Origin: Paramagnetospirillum kuznetsovii
GTDB lineage: Bacteria > Pseudomonadota > Alphaproteobacteria > Rhodospirillales > Magnetospirillaceae
Length of the DNA: 64,000 nucleotides
Assembly (NCBI RefSeq): GCF_003284725.1
Contig: NZ_PGTO01000001.1
Coordinates: 186,001-250,000, forward strand
Direction: 5' to 3'
Below the pieces are notes generated by a model. The model saw only the letters and a program-made list of their open reading frames with translations, was not told where the DNA came from and made no database searches. Positions 18,086-26,490 of the stretch are shown here, in pieces; positions within the stretch are counted from its first letter, which is position 1, and each line of letters starts with the position of its first letter. The translations under genes and the position numbers were made by a program.

Positions 18086-18667
18086 TCATCCCCTTTGCCT
18101 CCGCACCAAAACATAAAGGGCGCCGTCGCCGCCGTGATGGGGCCGGGCATAGGAAAATCCCAGGATACGTTCGCGCAGCGGGCTTTGGTTCAGCCAGCGC
18201 GGCACCTGGTTCTTCAGGATGCCGCTGCCCTGGACACCCTTGCCGGTCACCACCAACACGCAGCGCTTGCCCGCCGCCCAGGCCCGCTGGATGAAGGCCG
18301 CCAGCTCGCCATGGGCGATCTCCTGGCTATGGCCGTGGAGGTCGAGACTGGCCTCGATCTCCATTTCGCCCCGCTTCATGCGTTCGGCCGAGCGGCGGTC
18401 CAGGCCGGGGGCATGGCCGTGGCCCAGTTCCAGCTGACCGGCATGCAGGCGCGGCGCGATGGGATGCACCGAGGGTCGGCGCGGCGGCGAACCGGGCGGC
18501 GGCGGCGGCGAGGGGATCGGTTCAGCCGATACCGAGTCGGGTTCGTCGGGCACCGTCTTGCCGGGCAGCGGCTTGGCGTCCTTGACCACGGCGCGCCAGA
18601 CCTTGACCTCGTCGGCGGTCACGGCGCGCCGCCGGGGCTGGCGCGGCTCGACCAGGCGTCGGCTCAT
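18086..18667 (-). CDS. Smr domain protein
   Basis: A 193-residue protein. Residues 1-95 are basic and proline-rich; the C-terminal Smr domain shows ASLDLHGHSQEIAHGEL (the LDLHG motif), VVTGKGVQGSGILK and FSYARPHHGGDGALYVLVRR. Stand-alone Smr domains have nicking or RNA endonuclease activity in some members. The ATG at 18667 overlaps the upstream gene's stop as ATGA, so it is the distal gene of the timA-mltA minus-strand series. Confidence 0.9.
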   Translation of the reverse strand: MSRRLVEPRQPRRRAVTADEVKVWRAVVKDAKPLPGKTVPDEPDSVSAEPIPSPPPPPGSPPRRPSVHPIAPRLHAGQLELGHGHAPGLDRRSAERMKRGEMEIEASLDLHGHSQEIAHGELAAFIQRAWAAGKRCVLVVTGKGVQGSGILKNQVPRWLNQSPLRERILGFSYARPHHGGDGALYVLVRRQRG

Positions 18668-19371
18668 TGCGGCCGGTGGTCCGGCGGCATCACCGCGTCG
18701 CGCGGCGGGTCGTCGTCGATGGACTCCCAATGAGTCCGCGGCGCTTCCGGTTCCATGGGTTGCGGCGGAACCGGATCGGGCTGCACCGCGTCGGCGAAGG
18801 GAAAGGGGTCCGGCTCCGGTTCCATCTCCACGACAGGAGGCGGCGTGTATTCGGGCACGTGCTGGGTCGGGACCGGCGCATTGGCCAATTGCTCGCGGCG
18901 CGGGGCCTCGCCCTCTCCCAGATTGCGGCGGATGAATTTGCGCCAGTCGCCCTTGGGGGCGAGACAGGGCGGCTCGTTGCCGCCCTTGACCACCATGGCG
19001 ACGCCACCCATCTGCCACAGGGTCTGGAACTGGATGACGTCGGTCAGCATATAGGCCTGGGCACGGAATTTCAGACGCCACGCCACGTAATGGCGGCTGC
19101 CGAACACATGAGCCAGGGTGCACAGGGTCATGACCACGATGCCCACCACCACATTGGTGGCCAGCAAGACGATCAGCGCCAGGGTCATCAGCCCGGTCAG
19201 CGGCAGCAGGTGATCCCAGTGCTGATGCACGGGCGAGCCCTGAAAATCCAGCACTTTGGGATCGGTGAAGAGTGCGACCCGACCGGCCGTGACAGCGCCG
19301 CGCAGCTGGTCGTGCAGCTGTTCATCCTCGCGGTGCTTCTTTTCACGCCACTCGGCCAGCAATTGGCTCAT
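18664..19371 (-). CDS. Membrane protein of unknown function
   Basis: A 235-residue protein I do not recognise. The N-terminal 50 residues are charged; two adjacent hydrophobic helices follow (about 52-90: LLPLTGLMTLALIVLLATNV then VGIVVMTLCTLAHVFG). The remainder is soluble with a Pro/Glu-rich C-terminal tail of about 70 residues. It sits between mltA and the Smr gene on the same strand and overlaps the Smr start, which suggests a shared envelope-related transcript. Confidence 0.7.
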   Translation of the reverse strand: MSQLLAEWREKKHREDEQLHDQLRGAVTAGRVALFTDPKVLDFQGSPVHQHWDHLLPLTGLMTLALIVLLATNVVVGIVVMTLCTLAHVFGSRHYVAWRLKFRAQAYMLTDVIQFQTLWQMGGVAMVVKGGNEPPCLAPKGDWRKFIRRNLGEGEAPRREQLANAPVPTQHVPEYTPPPVVEMEPEPDPFPFADAVQPDPVPPQPMEPEAPRTHWESIDDDPPRDAVMPPDHRPQ

Positions 19372-19440
19372 GGGGTCTGGCTCTTTCGGTTGCCGTCGCA
19401 GCGAAGGATGGACAAGCCAAGCGCGCTTGGCAAGAGAGGC

Positions 19441-20622
19441 TTATCGCTCCGCCATGCGAGGGCTGCGACTCTTGGGCAGCAGCAGGGCCAGGCGACCGGG
19501 GCTTTTCATGCGGCCGGCCTGTTCGAACGCCGCCTCGCCCGCGCCCCAGAACACGTCGCCCCGAACCACGCCCTTGATGGCGGCGCCGGTATCCTGGGCC
19601 ATCATCAGGCGGCGCAGCGGGCGGCCCTTGGGGTCGACGGTGTCCAACCAGACCGGCGCCCCCAGCGGGATGAAGCGCGGGTCCACCGCCAGCGAGCGCT
19701 CCGGCGTCAGCGCCACCCCCTCGGTGCCCAGCGGCCCTTCCCCCGTATTGACGGCATAGAAGATATAACGCGGATTCTTCGCCATCAGGGCACGGCCCTC
19801 GGCGGGATTGGCCTTCAGCCACGAACGGATGGCGGGCATGGAGGTGTCGCCGTCCAGCTTGCCCGCGTCCTTCAAGATCTTGCCGATGCCGAGAAATTTA
19901 TGGCCGTTGCTGCCAGCGACGCCCAGCCGCAGCACCGAACCGTCCTCCAGGCGCAACCGGCCCGAGCCCTGGATCTGCATGATGGCCAGATCCACCGCGT
20001 CGTCGGTCCAGGCCACCACCGGCGTCTTGGCGTCGATGCCGCCCGATTCGATCTCGGCGCGGGCGGGATAGGGCAGCAGCTTTGATCCGTCCAGCCTGCC
20101 CACCAGTTGCTCGCTGCCCAGATCGGGGCGGAACTTGCCCAGATCGACGGTCACCAGATCGCCGGGCTTGCCGTGGATGGGGATGGTGAAGCGGCCCTGG
20201 CGCTGACGCGACGCCTTGATCTCCGGTTCGAAATAGCCGGTGAACATCCCGTCGGGCTTGCCGTCATTGGCCAGCCGCCAGGGGGTGAACCAGTCCTCGA
20301 ACATGGCCCGCGCGGCGCCATGATTGCCTGCGGGAACCCTGGCAGCAGCCGAACACGGCGCATACCAATCGGCAGCGGTGCCGCCGATGCCGTCGAAGCC
20401 GATGGAACGATCCACCGGCAGCTTGGTGATGCGGTCGCAGGATTTCAGCATGGCCGGCAGCACGGCGGCGGCGGCATCCTCGCTCCAGCCGGGCAATTGC
20501 TGGAAGGTCAGGGGCGCCAGGGTCATGCGGTCAGGACCGGCGGGCGGTTCCGGCGGCTTTTCCACCGGGGCGCAGGCGCCCAGCATGGCCAGGGCGGCGA
20601 CGAACGGCAGCAGCCTCCTCAC
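19441..20622 (-). CDS. mltA: Membrane-bound lytic murein transglycosylase A
   Basis: A 393-residue lipoprotein with lipobox LGAC near residue 16. It has the MltA barrel (FTGYFEPEIKASR, QIQGSGRLRLEDG) and the C-terminal 3D domain with the catalytic aspartate in LMMAQDTGAAIKGVVRGDVFWG. MltA cleaves peptidoglycan glycan strands to 1,6-anhydro ends from the outer membrane. GTG at 20622 with an AGGAG ribosome site is preferred; longer frames would bury the signal peptide. It follows timA by five bases. Confidence 0.95.
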   Translation of the reverse strand: MRRLLPFVAALAMLGACAPVEKPPEPPAGPDRMTLAPLTFQQLPGWSEDAAAAVLPAMLKSCDRITKLPVDRSIGFDGIGGTAADWYAPCSAAARVPAGNHGAARAMFEDWFTPWRLANDGKPDGMFTGYFEPEIKASRQRQGRFTIPIHGKPGDLVTVDLGKFRPDLGSEQLVGRLDGSKLLPYPARAEIESGGIDAKTPVVAWTDDAVDLAIMQIQGSGRLRLEDGSVLRLGVAGSNGHKFLGIGKILKDAGKLDGDTSMPAIRSWLKANPAEGRALMAKNPRYIFYAVNTGEGPLGTEGVALTPERSLAVDPRFIPLGAPVWLDTVDPKGRPLRRLMMAQDTGAAIKGVVRGDVFWGAGEAAFEQAGRMKSPGRLALLLPKSRSPRMAER

Positions 20623-20627
20623 CGCTC

Positions 20628-21287
20628 CTATTCCTCGGGCGTGCTGGTGGCCGCCAGCGCCCAATTGGGATCGCTTGCCTTGGTATCGCGGCGGAAGGTC
20701 CATTGATCCACCACATCGACCACCCGGTCGCGACTGCCCTCGATCACCTCGCCGTCATGACTGAGCAGGGCGTTGACCTGCTCGCTGACCATGCGGACCG
20801 TCACGGCGGCGAAGCTGCCCTCCATGCGGGCTTCCACCAGCTCCACCGAGCGGATGCCCACCAGTTCGGTGAACAGGGTCTCGCCATTGCGGGCCCGCGC
20901 ATCGATGGCGTCGGCGAAATGCCGGTAGACCTCGGGCGCCAGCAGCGGCTGAAGGGTGCGCTTGTCGCCGACGGCATAGGCGCCGAGAATCATCTCGAAG
21001 GCGGCCCGCGCCCCGCCGAGGAACTGATCGAGATCGAAACCGCGATCCGCCGCCCGGATGGCCGCCAATCCCTGTCCCGCCGGAGAATCGTTCGGCGGTT
21101 CCGAGACCGATCGCTTGGCCGCGGCCAGATCCACGACATTATTGACGGCTTCGGGATCGCCGACCCACTGTTCCGGCGGCCGTTCGGCGCCGGTGCGGCG
21201 GCCGAGCACGCTGCGCAGGCGCAGCACCAGGAAGGCGGCGACCATGGCGAAAAAAACGATATCGAGAAAATGGAATCCGTCGTTCAT
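20628..21287 (-). CDS. timA: Tim44/TimA family protein
   Basis: A 219-residue protein: one N-terminal transmembrane helix (FLDIVFFAMVAAFLVLRLRSVLGRRTG), a linker, and a Tim44-like domain (about 85-219: FLGGARAAFEMILGAYAVGD through VVDQWTFRRD). Alphaproteobacterial TimA is an inner-membrane homologue of the mitochondrial import motor adaptor Tim44; its bacterial role is not settled. The order timA-mltA opposite fxsA-secB is conserved in this class. It is divergent from fxsA. Confidence 0.88.
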   Translation of the reverse strand: MNDGFHFLDIVFFAMVAAFLVLRLRSVLGRRTGAERPPEQWVGDPEAVNNVVDLAAAKRSVSEPPNDSPAGQGLAAIRAADRGFDLDQFLGGARAAFEMILGAYAVGDKRTLQPLLAPEVYRHFADAIDARARNGETLFTELVGIRSVELVEARMEGSFAAVTVRMVSEQVNALLSHDGEVIEGSRDRVVDVVDQWTFRRDTKASDPNWALAATSTPEE

Positions 21288-21362
21288 GGGCTGGTTCCGA
21301 GGTAGGCTGGCCGAAGCCGCCGTGTCCTCAAGACATAAGGCGGCTTGGGAGAAAGAGCAAGC

Positions 21363-21812
21363 ATGGCTTGGCTGATAATGACGGCGGTGATCGCCGTGCC
21401 AGTGGTGGAGATCATGGTCTGGATCAAGGCGGCCGAGCTGATGGGCTTCTGGTCCACCCTGGGGCTGTCCATCGCCGCCGTGATGGTGGGCACCGCCATC
21501 CTGCGCCGCCAGGGTCTGGCGGTGCTGCTGAATGCCCAGTCCCAGCTGGCGCAAGGCGAAATGCCGCTGGCCGCCGCCTTCGACGGCCTGTGTCTCGCCG
21601 CCGCCGGTTTTCTCTTCGCCCTACCCGGTTTCGTCAGCGACGCCGTGGCGGTCGCCCTGTTGTTGCCGCCGGTTCGCGGCGCCCTGCGCGGCTGGGTTGG
21701 TGCCCATATGGTGGTGATGCAACCACCGCCGTCGGGGCCGGTGACCATCGACGGCGATTTCACGGTGGTGGAGCCCGAGCCGTCCATTGATACCAAACGC
21801 TTGGAGCATTAA
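21363..21812 (+). CDS. fxsA: FxsA family membrane protein
   Basis: A 149-residue protein with three or four hydrophobic helices: LIMTAVIAVPVVEIMVWIKA, STLGLSIAAVMVGTAILRRQG, and AAAGFLFALPGFVSDAVAVA. The pattern PGFVSDAVAVALLLPPVR is the FxsA hallmark. In E. coli FxsA relieves phage T7 exclusion by the F plasmid; its normal function is unknown. A GGGAGAAAGAG site precedes the ATG. Confidence 0.9.
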   Translation: MAWLIMTAVIAVPVVEIMVWIKAAELMGFWSTLGLSIAAVMVGTAILRRQGLAVLLNAQSQLAQGEMPLAAAFDGLCLAAAGFLFALPGFVSDAVAVALLLPPVRGALRGWVGAHMVVMQPPPSGPVTIDGDFTVVEPEPSIDTKRLEH

Positions 21813-21881
21813 GCGATCCGTGCTAACCCCCTGCCATAATTTCCGACCCCATTGGGCGGTGCGAACTGCAAGGAAGCGACC

Positions 21882-22355
21882 ATGACCGACACCCCGACCC
21901 AGCCCGCCGAACAGCTGCAATTGCAGGTCAACGGCCAGTATATCAAGGATCTCTCCTTCGAGATCCCCGCCGCGCCCCAGGTCTTCTTGGAGCAGCAGAG
22001 CGAAAATCCGGAAATTCCGATCCACGTGGACGTCAATGCCACCGGCCTCGCCCCCAATCTGTTCGAGGTGGTGCTGCACATGCGCATCGAGGCCAAGCTG
22101 CCCACCAAGCCGCTGTTCATCCTGGAGCTGGACTATGCCGGTCTGTTCACCGTGCAGGCGCCGGAAGAGCAGATGCATCCGGTGCTGATGATCGAATGCC
22201 CGCGGCTGCTGTTCCCCTTCGCCCGCAACATCATCGCCGACATGACCCGCGACGGCGGTTTCCCGCCGCTGATGGTGCAACCGCTGGACTTCGTGGCGCT
22301 GTATCGTTCGCGTCTGGAAGAGATGTCGGCGCAAGCACCGGCCGGCAACGCCTGA
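21882..22355 (+). CDS. secB: Protein-export chaperone SecB
   Basis: A 157-residue acidic chaperone, matching the family length. LQVNGQYIKDLSFEIPAAP, PNLFEVVLHMRIEAK and CPRLLFPFARNIIADMTRDGGFPPL are the conserved segments. SecB tetramers hold preproteins unfolded and deliver them to SecA. It ends just before a large family C palindrome shared with the convergent dnaQ gene. Confidence 0.97.
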   Translation: MTDTPTQPAEQLQLQVNGQYIKDLSFEIPAAPQVFLEQQSENPEIPIHVDVNATGLAPNLFEVVLHMRIEAKLPTKPLFILELDYAGLFTVQAPEEQMHPVLMIECPRLLFPFARNIIADMTRDGGFPPLMVQPLDFVALYRSRLEEMSAQAPAGNA

Positions 22356-22359
22356 TCCC

Positions 22360-22447
22360 AGCGGCCGGGACGGCCGCGCTCCATCTTTGGTCCCAGCGGG
22401 CAGGATGCCCGCGCTCCGTGTCTGGGAGCGCGGCCGTCCCGGCCGCT
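22360..22447. repeat. Family C inverted repeat, copy 2 (with a partial third arm)
   Basis: Perfect 23-bp arms: AGCGGCCGGGACGGCCGCGC with TCC at 22360-22382, complement at 22425-22447. The interior contains a diverged extra arm, CAGCGGGCAGGATGCCCGCG around 22394-22414, which is itself a small palindrome. It fills the spacer between convergent secB and dnaQ and could serve as a two-way terminator. Confidence 0.9.
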
Positions 22448-22451
22448 CTTT

Positions 22452-23150
22452 CTATTCCCTCAGCCAGACGGCGTTCTTGAGCTTGGCGACGAAGCCCGCA
22501 TGGGCCGTCGCCTCCGCCTCGGTCGGCGCATGGGGACGCGGCGGACGCGCCACCCGCTCGATGCCCTTGGCATTGGCGGCGGGTCCGCCGGACTTGGCCA
22601 GTCCCAGCTCGAAACCGGGCTGGCGGCCGCCGATCAGCTGTAGATAGACCTCGGCCAGCAGTTCGGCGTCCAGCAGGGCGCCGTGATGGGTGCGGTGGGT
22701 GTTGTCGATCTCGAAGCGGCGGCACAGGGCGTCCAGATTGGCCTGGGCGCCGGGAAAGCGCTTGCGCGCCATGGCGACGGTGTCGATGGAGCGGCTCATG
22801 GGCAGGGTCTGGAAGCCGAGCCGCGCCAGTTCGGCATTGATGAAGCGCATGTCGAATTCGGCGTTGTGGATCACCAGCACCGAATCGCCGATGAATTCCA
22901 GGAAATCCGCCACCACCTCGGCGAAGACCGGCTTATCCGACAGGAATTGCTGCGACAGGCCGTGGACCTTGAAGGCCTCGTCGGGCATGTCGCGTTCGGG
23001 ATTGAGATAGCGGTGGAACACCTCGCCGGTGGGCAGGTGGTTGAACAGCTCGACGCAACCGATTTCCACCATGCGATGCCCCGACAGGGGATCGAAGCCG
23101 GTGGTTTCCGTATCGAGCACGATCTCGCGCATTCGGGGGGATTCCGTCAT
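22452..23150 (-). CDS. dnaQ: DNA polymerase III epsilon subunit (3'-5' proofreading exonuclease)
   Basis: A 232-residue DEDDh exonuclease. Exo I is VLDTETTGFDP, Exo II HNAEFDMRFINAEL and Exo III HHGALLDAELLAEVY, giving all metal-binding acidic residues and the catalytic histidine. The C-terminal segment (about 180-232) should contact the polymerase alpha subunit. It is the outermost of the five minus-strand genes leading left from the origin. Confidence 0.96.
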   Translation of the reverse strand: MTESPRMREIVLDTETTGFDPLSGHRMVEIGCVELFNHLPTGEVFHRYLNPERDMPDEAFKVHGLSQQFLSDKPVFAEVVADFLEFIGDSVLVIHNAEFDMRFINAELARLGFQTLPMSRSIDTVAMARKRFPGAQANLDALCRRFEIDNTHRTHHGALLDAELLAEVYLQLIGGRQPGFELGLAKSGGPAANAKGIERVARPPRPHAPTEAEATAHAGFVAKLKNAVWLRE

Positions 23151-23163
23151 TCATGGAATTTCA

Positions 23164-23252
23164 GCCACAGATGAGCACAGATGAGCACAGATGAGCACAG
23201 ATGAAAATCTTATCTGTGTCCCGCGTAGCGGGGATCTGTGTTTATCTGTGGC
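23164..23252. repeat. Family A inverted repeat, copy 2, with internal tandem repeat
   Basis: GCCACAGAT at the left end pairs with ATCTGTGGC at the right. The left arm has three tandem copies of ATGAGCACAG (23171-23200). The core GTGTCCCGCGTAGCGGGGAT matches copies 3 and 4. It occupies the spacer between the start of dnaQ and the end of coaE. Confidence 0.88.
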
Positions 23253-23259
23253 CTTTTCC

Positions 23260-23844
23260 TCAGGCCATGTTTCGAATGATGGTCTTGAGTTTTCTCACCG
23301 CGAATGCACGGCCCAAGCCGGTCTGAACCACGAAATCCGCCCGCTTGCGCTTCTCGCGGTCGGGCATCTGCTTGGCGAGAATGGATTTGAGCCGTGCTTC
23401 GGTCATGCCGGGCCGGGCCAGCACCCGCTGAGCCTGGAGAAAAGCCGGGGCACTGACCACCGCCACCTTGTGGCAGCGCGTCTGGCCGCCGGTCTCGAAC
23501 AGCAGCGGGATGTCGAGCACGACCAACGGGGCGTGACGCCTGCGCTGCCGCGCCAGAAAGTCCCGCTCGGCCCGGCGCACCAGGGGATGGACGATGGCTT
23601 CCAGCCGCCTCAAGGCCGCATCGTCGCCGAACACCTGGGCTCCCAGCGCCGACCGATCCACCGCGCCGCCCTTGACCACGCCGGGAAAGGCGGCATCCAC
23701 CGCCGCCACCGCCGCGCCGCCCGGCGCGAACAGGGCGTGCACGGTGGCGTCGGCATCGTGCACCGGCAGGCCGAGGCGGCGCAGCATGGCCGCCGCCGTG
23801 GTCTTGCCCATGCCGATGGAGCCGGTCAGCCCGAGGATCTTCAT
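23260..23844 (-). CDS. coaE: Dephospho-CoA kinase
   Basis: A 194-residue P-loop kinase completing coenzyme A synthesis. The start is MKILGLTGSIGMGKTT with Walker A GSIGMGKT; HDADATVHALF and LDIPLLFETG are the other family motifs. The ATG at 23844 overlaps the aroE stop as ATGA. Confidence 0.96.
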   Translation of the reverse strand: MKILGLTGSIGMGKTTAAAMLRRLGLPVHDADATVHALFAPGGAAVAAVDAAFPGVVKGGAVDRSALGAQVFGDDAALRRLEAIVHPLVRRAERDFLARQRRRHAPLVVLDIPLLFETGGQTRCHKVAVVSAPAFLQAQRVLARPGMTEARLKSILAKQMPDREKRKRADFVVQTGLGRAFAVRKLKTIIRNMA

Positions 23845-24674
23845 GCCAGAACGAAGTCCCGCAGCTCCGGCGTCACTTCGGGGCGCACCCCGAACCAGGC
23901 CTCGAAACCGGGTGCCGCCTGCCACAGCAGCATGCCTAGCCCGTCCACCACAACATTGCCGCGCGCTAGCGCGGCCACCAAAATTTCAGTCCGCAGGGGG
24001 GCATAGACGATGTCGTTGACCACCGCCGTTTTCGGCAGGGCGGCAAGGCTCAACTGCAAGGGCGGTTGACCGCTCATGCCCAGGGTGGTGGTGTTGACCA
24101 GCAAGGCGGCGCCGTCCAGCGCCGCTTCGCGATCCTCCCACGCGATCACGCCGATGGGACCGCCCAAATCCGCCGCCAGGGCTTCGGCGCGGTCGCGGCT
24201 GCGGTTGATCAGGCGGATGTCCGGCACCCCTTCATCCACCAGCGCGGCCACCACGGCGCGCGCCGCGCCGCCCGCGCCGATCACCACCGCCGGACCACTC
24301 CGCGGTTTCCAGAGGGGGGCACCGCGCCGCAGATTCTCCATAAAGCCGAAAGCGTCGGTGTTGCGGCCCAGCAGGCTTCCGTCCGCTTGAACGACGATGG
24401 TGTTCACCGCGCCGATGCGGGCCGCCAGCGGCTCCACCGCGTGGACCAGGGCCAGGGCGGCTTCCTTGTGGGGGACGGTCAGGTTGCAGCCCCGGAACCC
24501 CAGGCGCGGCAGGGCAGCGAGCGCCGTTTCCAGATTCTCCGGCGCCACCGCCAGCGGCACATAGGCGCCGTCGATGCCGTACTGGTTCAGCCAGAATCCG
24601 TGCAAGCGCGGCGAGCGGGAATGGGACACCGGCCATCCCATGACGCCGGCCAGCTTGGCTTTTCCCGATATCAT
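23841..24674 (-). CDS. aroE: Shikimate dehydrogenase (NADP+)
   Basis: A 277-residue enzyme reducing 3-dehydroshikimate. GWPVSHSRSPRLHGFWL binds shikimate, LTVPHKEAAL carries the catalytic lysine, NTDAFGFMENLRR its aspartate partner, and VIGAGGAARAVVAAL the NADP-binding loop. It overlaps maf at its start and coaE at its end by four bases each, forming a tightly coupled maf-aroE-coaE unit. Confidence 0.96.
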   Translation of the reverse strand: MISGKAKLAGVMGWPVSHSRSPRLHGFWLNQYGIDGAYVPLAVAPENLETALAALPRLGFRGCNLTVPHKEAALALVHAVEPLAARIGAVNTIVVQADGSLLGRNTDAFGFMENLRRGAPLWKPRSGPAVVIGAGGAARAVVAALVDEGVPDIRLINRSRDRAEALAADLGGPIGVIAWEDREAALDGAALLVNTTTLGMSGQPPLQLSLAALPKTAVVNDIVYAPLRTEILVAALARGNVVVDGLGMLLWQAAPGFEAWFGVRPEVTPELRDFVLA

Positions 24675-25261
24675 GGAATGAGCTCTCCGTTCTCACGCAG
24701 AAAGTCTAGCAATGGCAGCAGGGGCAGGCCGAGGATGGTGAAGAAGTCGCCGTCCACGCTGAGAAACAGCTGCGCCCCCAGTCCTTCCAATTGATACGCC
24801 CCCACCGCGCCCAGCACCGCGTCGCCCGCCGTTTCCAGATAGCCATCGAGAAAGGCGTCGGAGAAATTGCGCATGGTCAACAGGGCGGAATCGGTGTGGT
24901 ACCACAACCGCCGTCCGTCCCGGACCGCCACCACGGCGCTGGTCAGCCGGTGGGTCCGGTGGCGCAGGCGGATGAGCTGGGCGCGGGCGGCGGCGGGATC
25001 GGCTGGTTTGTCGAACCACTCGCCCTCCTGATCCAGCATCTGGTCGGCACCGATGACCAGGGCGCCGCGATGGCGGGCCGAGACCCGCACCGCCTTCAGC
25101 TCGGCCAGGGTTTCGGCGGCCCGCGCCGGATTGTTGGTCTGCTGGCGAAGACCTTGCTTGACGGAGTCCTCATCCAATGCGGCCACCTCCACCGTCAGGG
25201 AGACTCCGGCCGCTTCCAGCATGACGCGGCGAGCGGCGCTGCCCGAGGCGAGCACGATCAT
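24671..25261 (-). CDS. maf: Maf family nucleotide pyrophosphatase
   Basis: A 196-residue nucleoside triphosphate pyrophosphatase. LASGSAARRVMLEAAG, ETLAELKA and VIGADQMLDQEG match the family active-site segments. Maf proteins hydrolyse UTP, TTP or modified nucleotides, and in some bacteria affect septum formation. The subtype (YhdE or YceF) is not assigned here. The start overlaps the upstream DUF299 gene stop as ATGA. Confidence 0.93.
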   Translation of the reverse strand: MIVLASGSAARRVMLEAAGVSLTVEVAALDEDSVKQGLRQQTNNPARAAETLAELKAVRVSARHRGALVIGADQMLDQEGEWFDKPADPAAARAQLIRLRHRTHRLTSAVVAVRDGRRLWYHTDSALLTMRNFSDAFLDGYLETAGDAVLGAVGAYQLEGLGAQLFLSVDGDFFTILGLPLLPLLDFLRENGELIP

Positions 25262-26094
25262 GATTTCGTCTTTTCCGCTTCCTGCTTTTCCACATGCTTG
25301 GCGTGCAACTGGATGATGGCGGCCGAGGCTTCCTCGATGGAGCGCCGCGTCACGTCCACCACCGGCCAGCCCAGCCGGGTGAAGATGCGACGGGCGGCCT
25401 GGACCTCCTCCTTGACCTTCTCGAACTGGGCGTAGTCGGCCTCTTCCGCCTGATTGAGCAGGCGCAGCCGGGCGCGGCGGATATCGGACAGGCTCTTGGG
25501 ATCCTTGGTCAGGCCCACCACCAGCGGCTTCTTGGCGCGCTCCAGCTCGGGCGGCAGCGGCACGCCGGGCACCAGGGGATAATTGGCGCATTTGAGGCCG
25601 CGATTGGCGAGATACATGGAAGTCGGCGTCTTGGAGCTGCGCGAGACCCCCACCAACACGACATCGGCGTTTTCCACCAGTTCGATCAGCTGGCCGTCGT
25701 CATGGGCCAGGGTGAACTGCATGGCGTCGATGCGGCGGAAATATTCGGCATCCATCTGGTATTGGCGGCCGGGCAGGGCCTTGACCTCCTCGCCGAGAAA
25801 GGCCGACAGCCCCGCCATGGCCGGGTCCAGCAACGAGATGCAGGGAATCTTGCGATGACGGCAGGCTTCCTCCAGCAAGACGCGGACGCCGCCATCCACC
25901 AGGGTGAACATCACCAGGCCGGGATTATCCTCGATGCCCGCGATGACCCGTTCCACCTGGCCTTGGGTGCGCACCAGCCACCAATTATGCTGGACGGGCT
26001 GGACACCCTCGAACTGGACGAGACAGGCGCGGGCCACCGAGGTGACGGTCTCGCCGGTGGCGTCGGACACGAGATGAAGGTGAAAGTTCTTCAT
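25258..26094 (-). CDS. ppsR: DUF299 pyruvate phosphate dikinase/PEP synthase regulatory protein
   Basis: A 278-residue bifunctional kinase/phosphorylase-type regulator. FHLHLVSDATGETVTSVARA opens the family; the P-loop GVSRSSKTPTSMYLANRG is near residue 150. The family inactivates and reactivates PPDK or PEP synthase by ADP-dependent phosphorylation of threonine. Members are found next to hemE at the origin in several alphaproteobacteria. A perfect DnaA box lies four bases upstream of the start codon. Confidence 0.95.
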   Translation of the reverse strand: MKNFHLHLVSDATGETVTSVARACLVQFEGVQPVQHNWWLVRTQGQVERVIAGIEDNPGLVMFTLVDGGVRVLLEEACRHRKIPCISLLDPAMAGLSAFLGEEVKALPGRQYQMDAEYFRRIDAMQFTLAHDDGQLIELVENADVVLVGVSRSSKTPTSMYLANRGLKCANYPLVPGVPLPPELERAKKPLVVGLTKDPKSLSDIRRARLRLLNQAEEADYAQFEKVKEEVQAARRIFTRLGWPVVDVTRRSIEEASAAIIQLHAKHVEKQEAEKTKS

Positions 26095-26097
26095 GCC

Positions 26098-26106
26098 TGT
26101 GGATAA
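26098..26106 (-). promoter_or_regulatory. Perfect DnaA box
   Basis: TGTGGATAA is the complement of the consensus TTATCCACA. It lies just upstream of the ppsR start codon and is the only exact box seen in the origin spacer. Confidence 0.85.
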
Positions 26107-26319
26107 ACCTCAAGTCCGGGGATAAGTGGGGGGTCGCGGAAATTCCGCCGAAACGCTCCCCGCTGGCCGCGTTTCGGCCCCCCGAGTCATCGGTCGTCGG
26201 AAAAGTGATGCTCCCTTGGCCGACAATACCGTGAATTCATGGTTTTCACATCCGATTTCCCGGACTTATTCCACCCCGAACGGGAAGTTTACCGCTTCCG
26301 AATCAAGGCCATGTCGCCA

Positions 26320-26328
26320 TCATCCACA
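26320..26328 (+). promoter_or_regulatory. DnaA box, one mismatch
   Basis: TCATCCACA differs from TTATCCACA at the second base. It lies in the hemE-proximal half of the origin spacer, upstream of two weaker boxes on the other strand. Confidence 0.65.
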
Positions 26329-26490
26329 AGATTGCACCGCGGCAACGATATCTCGGGATAGGGCTGTGGACGAGGTGTGGAGCAAACCTAATCCCCATCT
26401 TTCACAGGCACCCACTTACCACAGCCACCTTTCATCTAAACCTTAAAGACTGTAAGAGTGACCAAACACCTGACCCCGAGGCGATCCCCC

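Larger units (their letters stand above)
26095..26457. other. Probable chromosomal replication origin (oriC)
   Basis: The spacer between ppsR and hemE lacks genes and matches the known origin position in Caulobacter and Rickettsia (hemE next to the RP001-type gene). DnaA-box-like 9-mers are TGTGGATAA at 26098-26106 (perfect), TCATCCACA at 26320-26328 (one mismatch), TGTGGACGA at 26365-26373 and TGTGGAGCA at 26376-26384 (two mismatches each). AATCAAGGCCATG near 26301 resembles an IHF site weakly. Gene orientation switches here from minus to plus. Confidence 0.85.

Noticed and set aside
23171-23200. Three tandem ATGAGCACAG units as a possible CRISPR or iteron array
   Set aside because: The units are 10 bp with no spacers and are part of the left arm of a family A palindrome. 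No cas genes or replication protein gene is nearby.
26401-26490. CtrA-binding sites in the origin region
   Set aside because: The only candidate, CTTAAAGACTGTAAG, lacks the second TTAA half of the consensus, so it was not listed.
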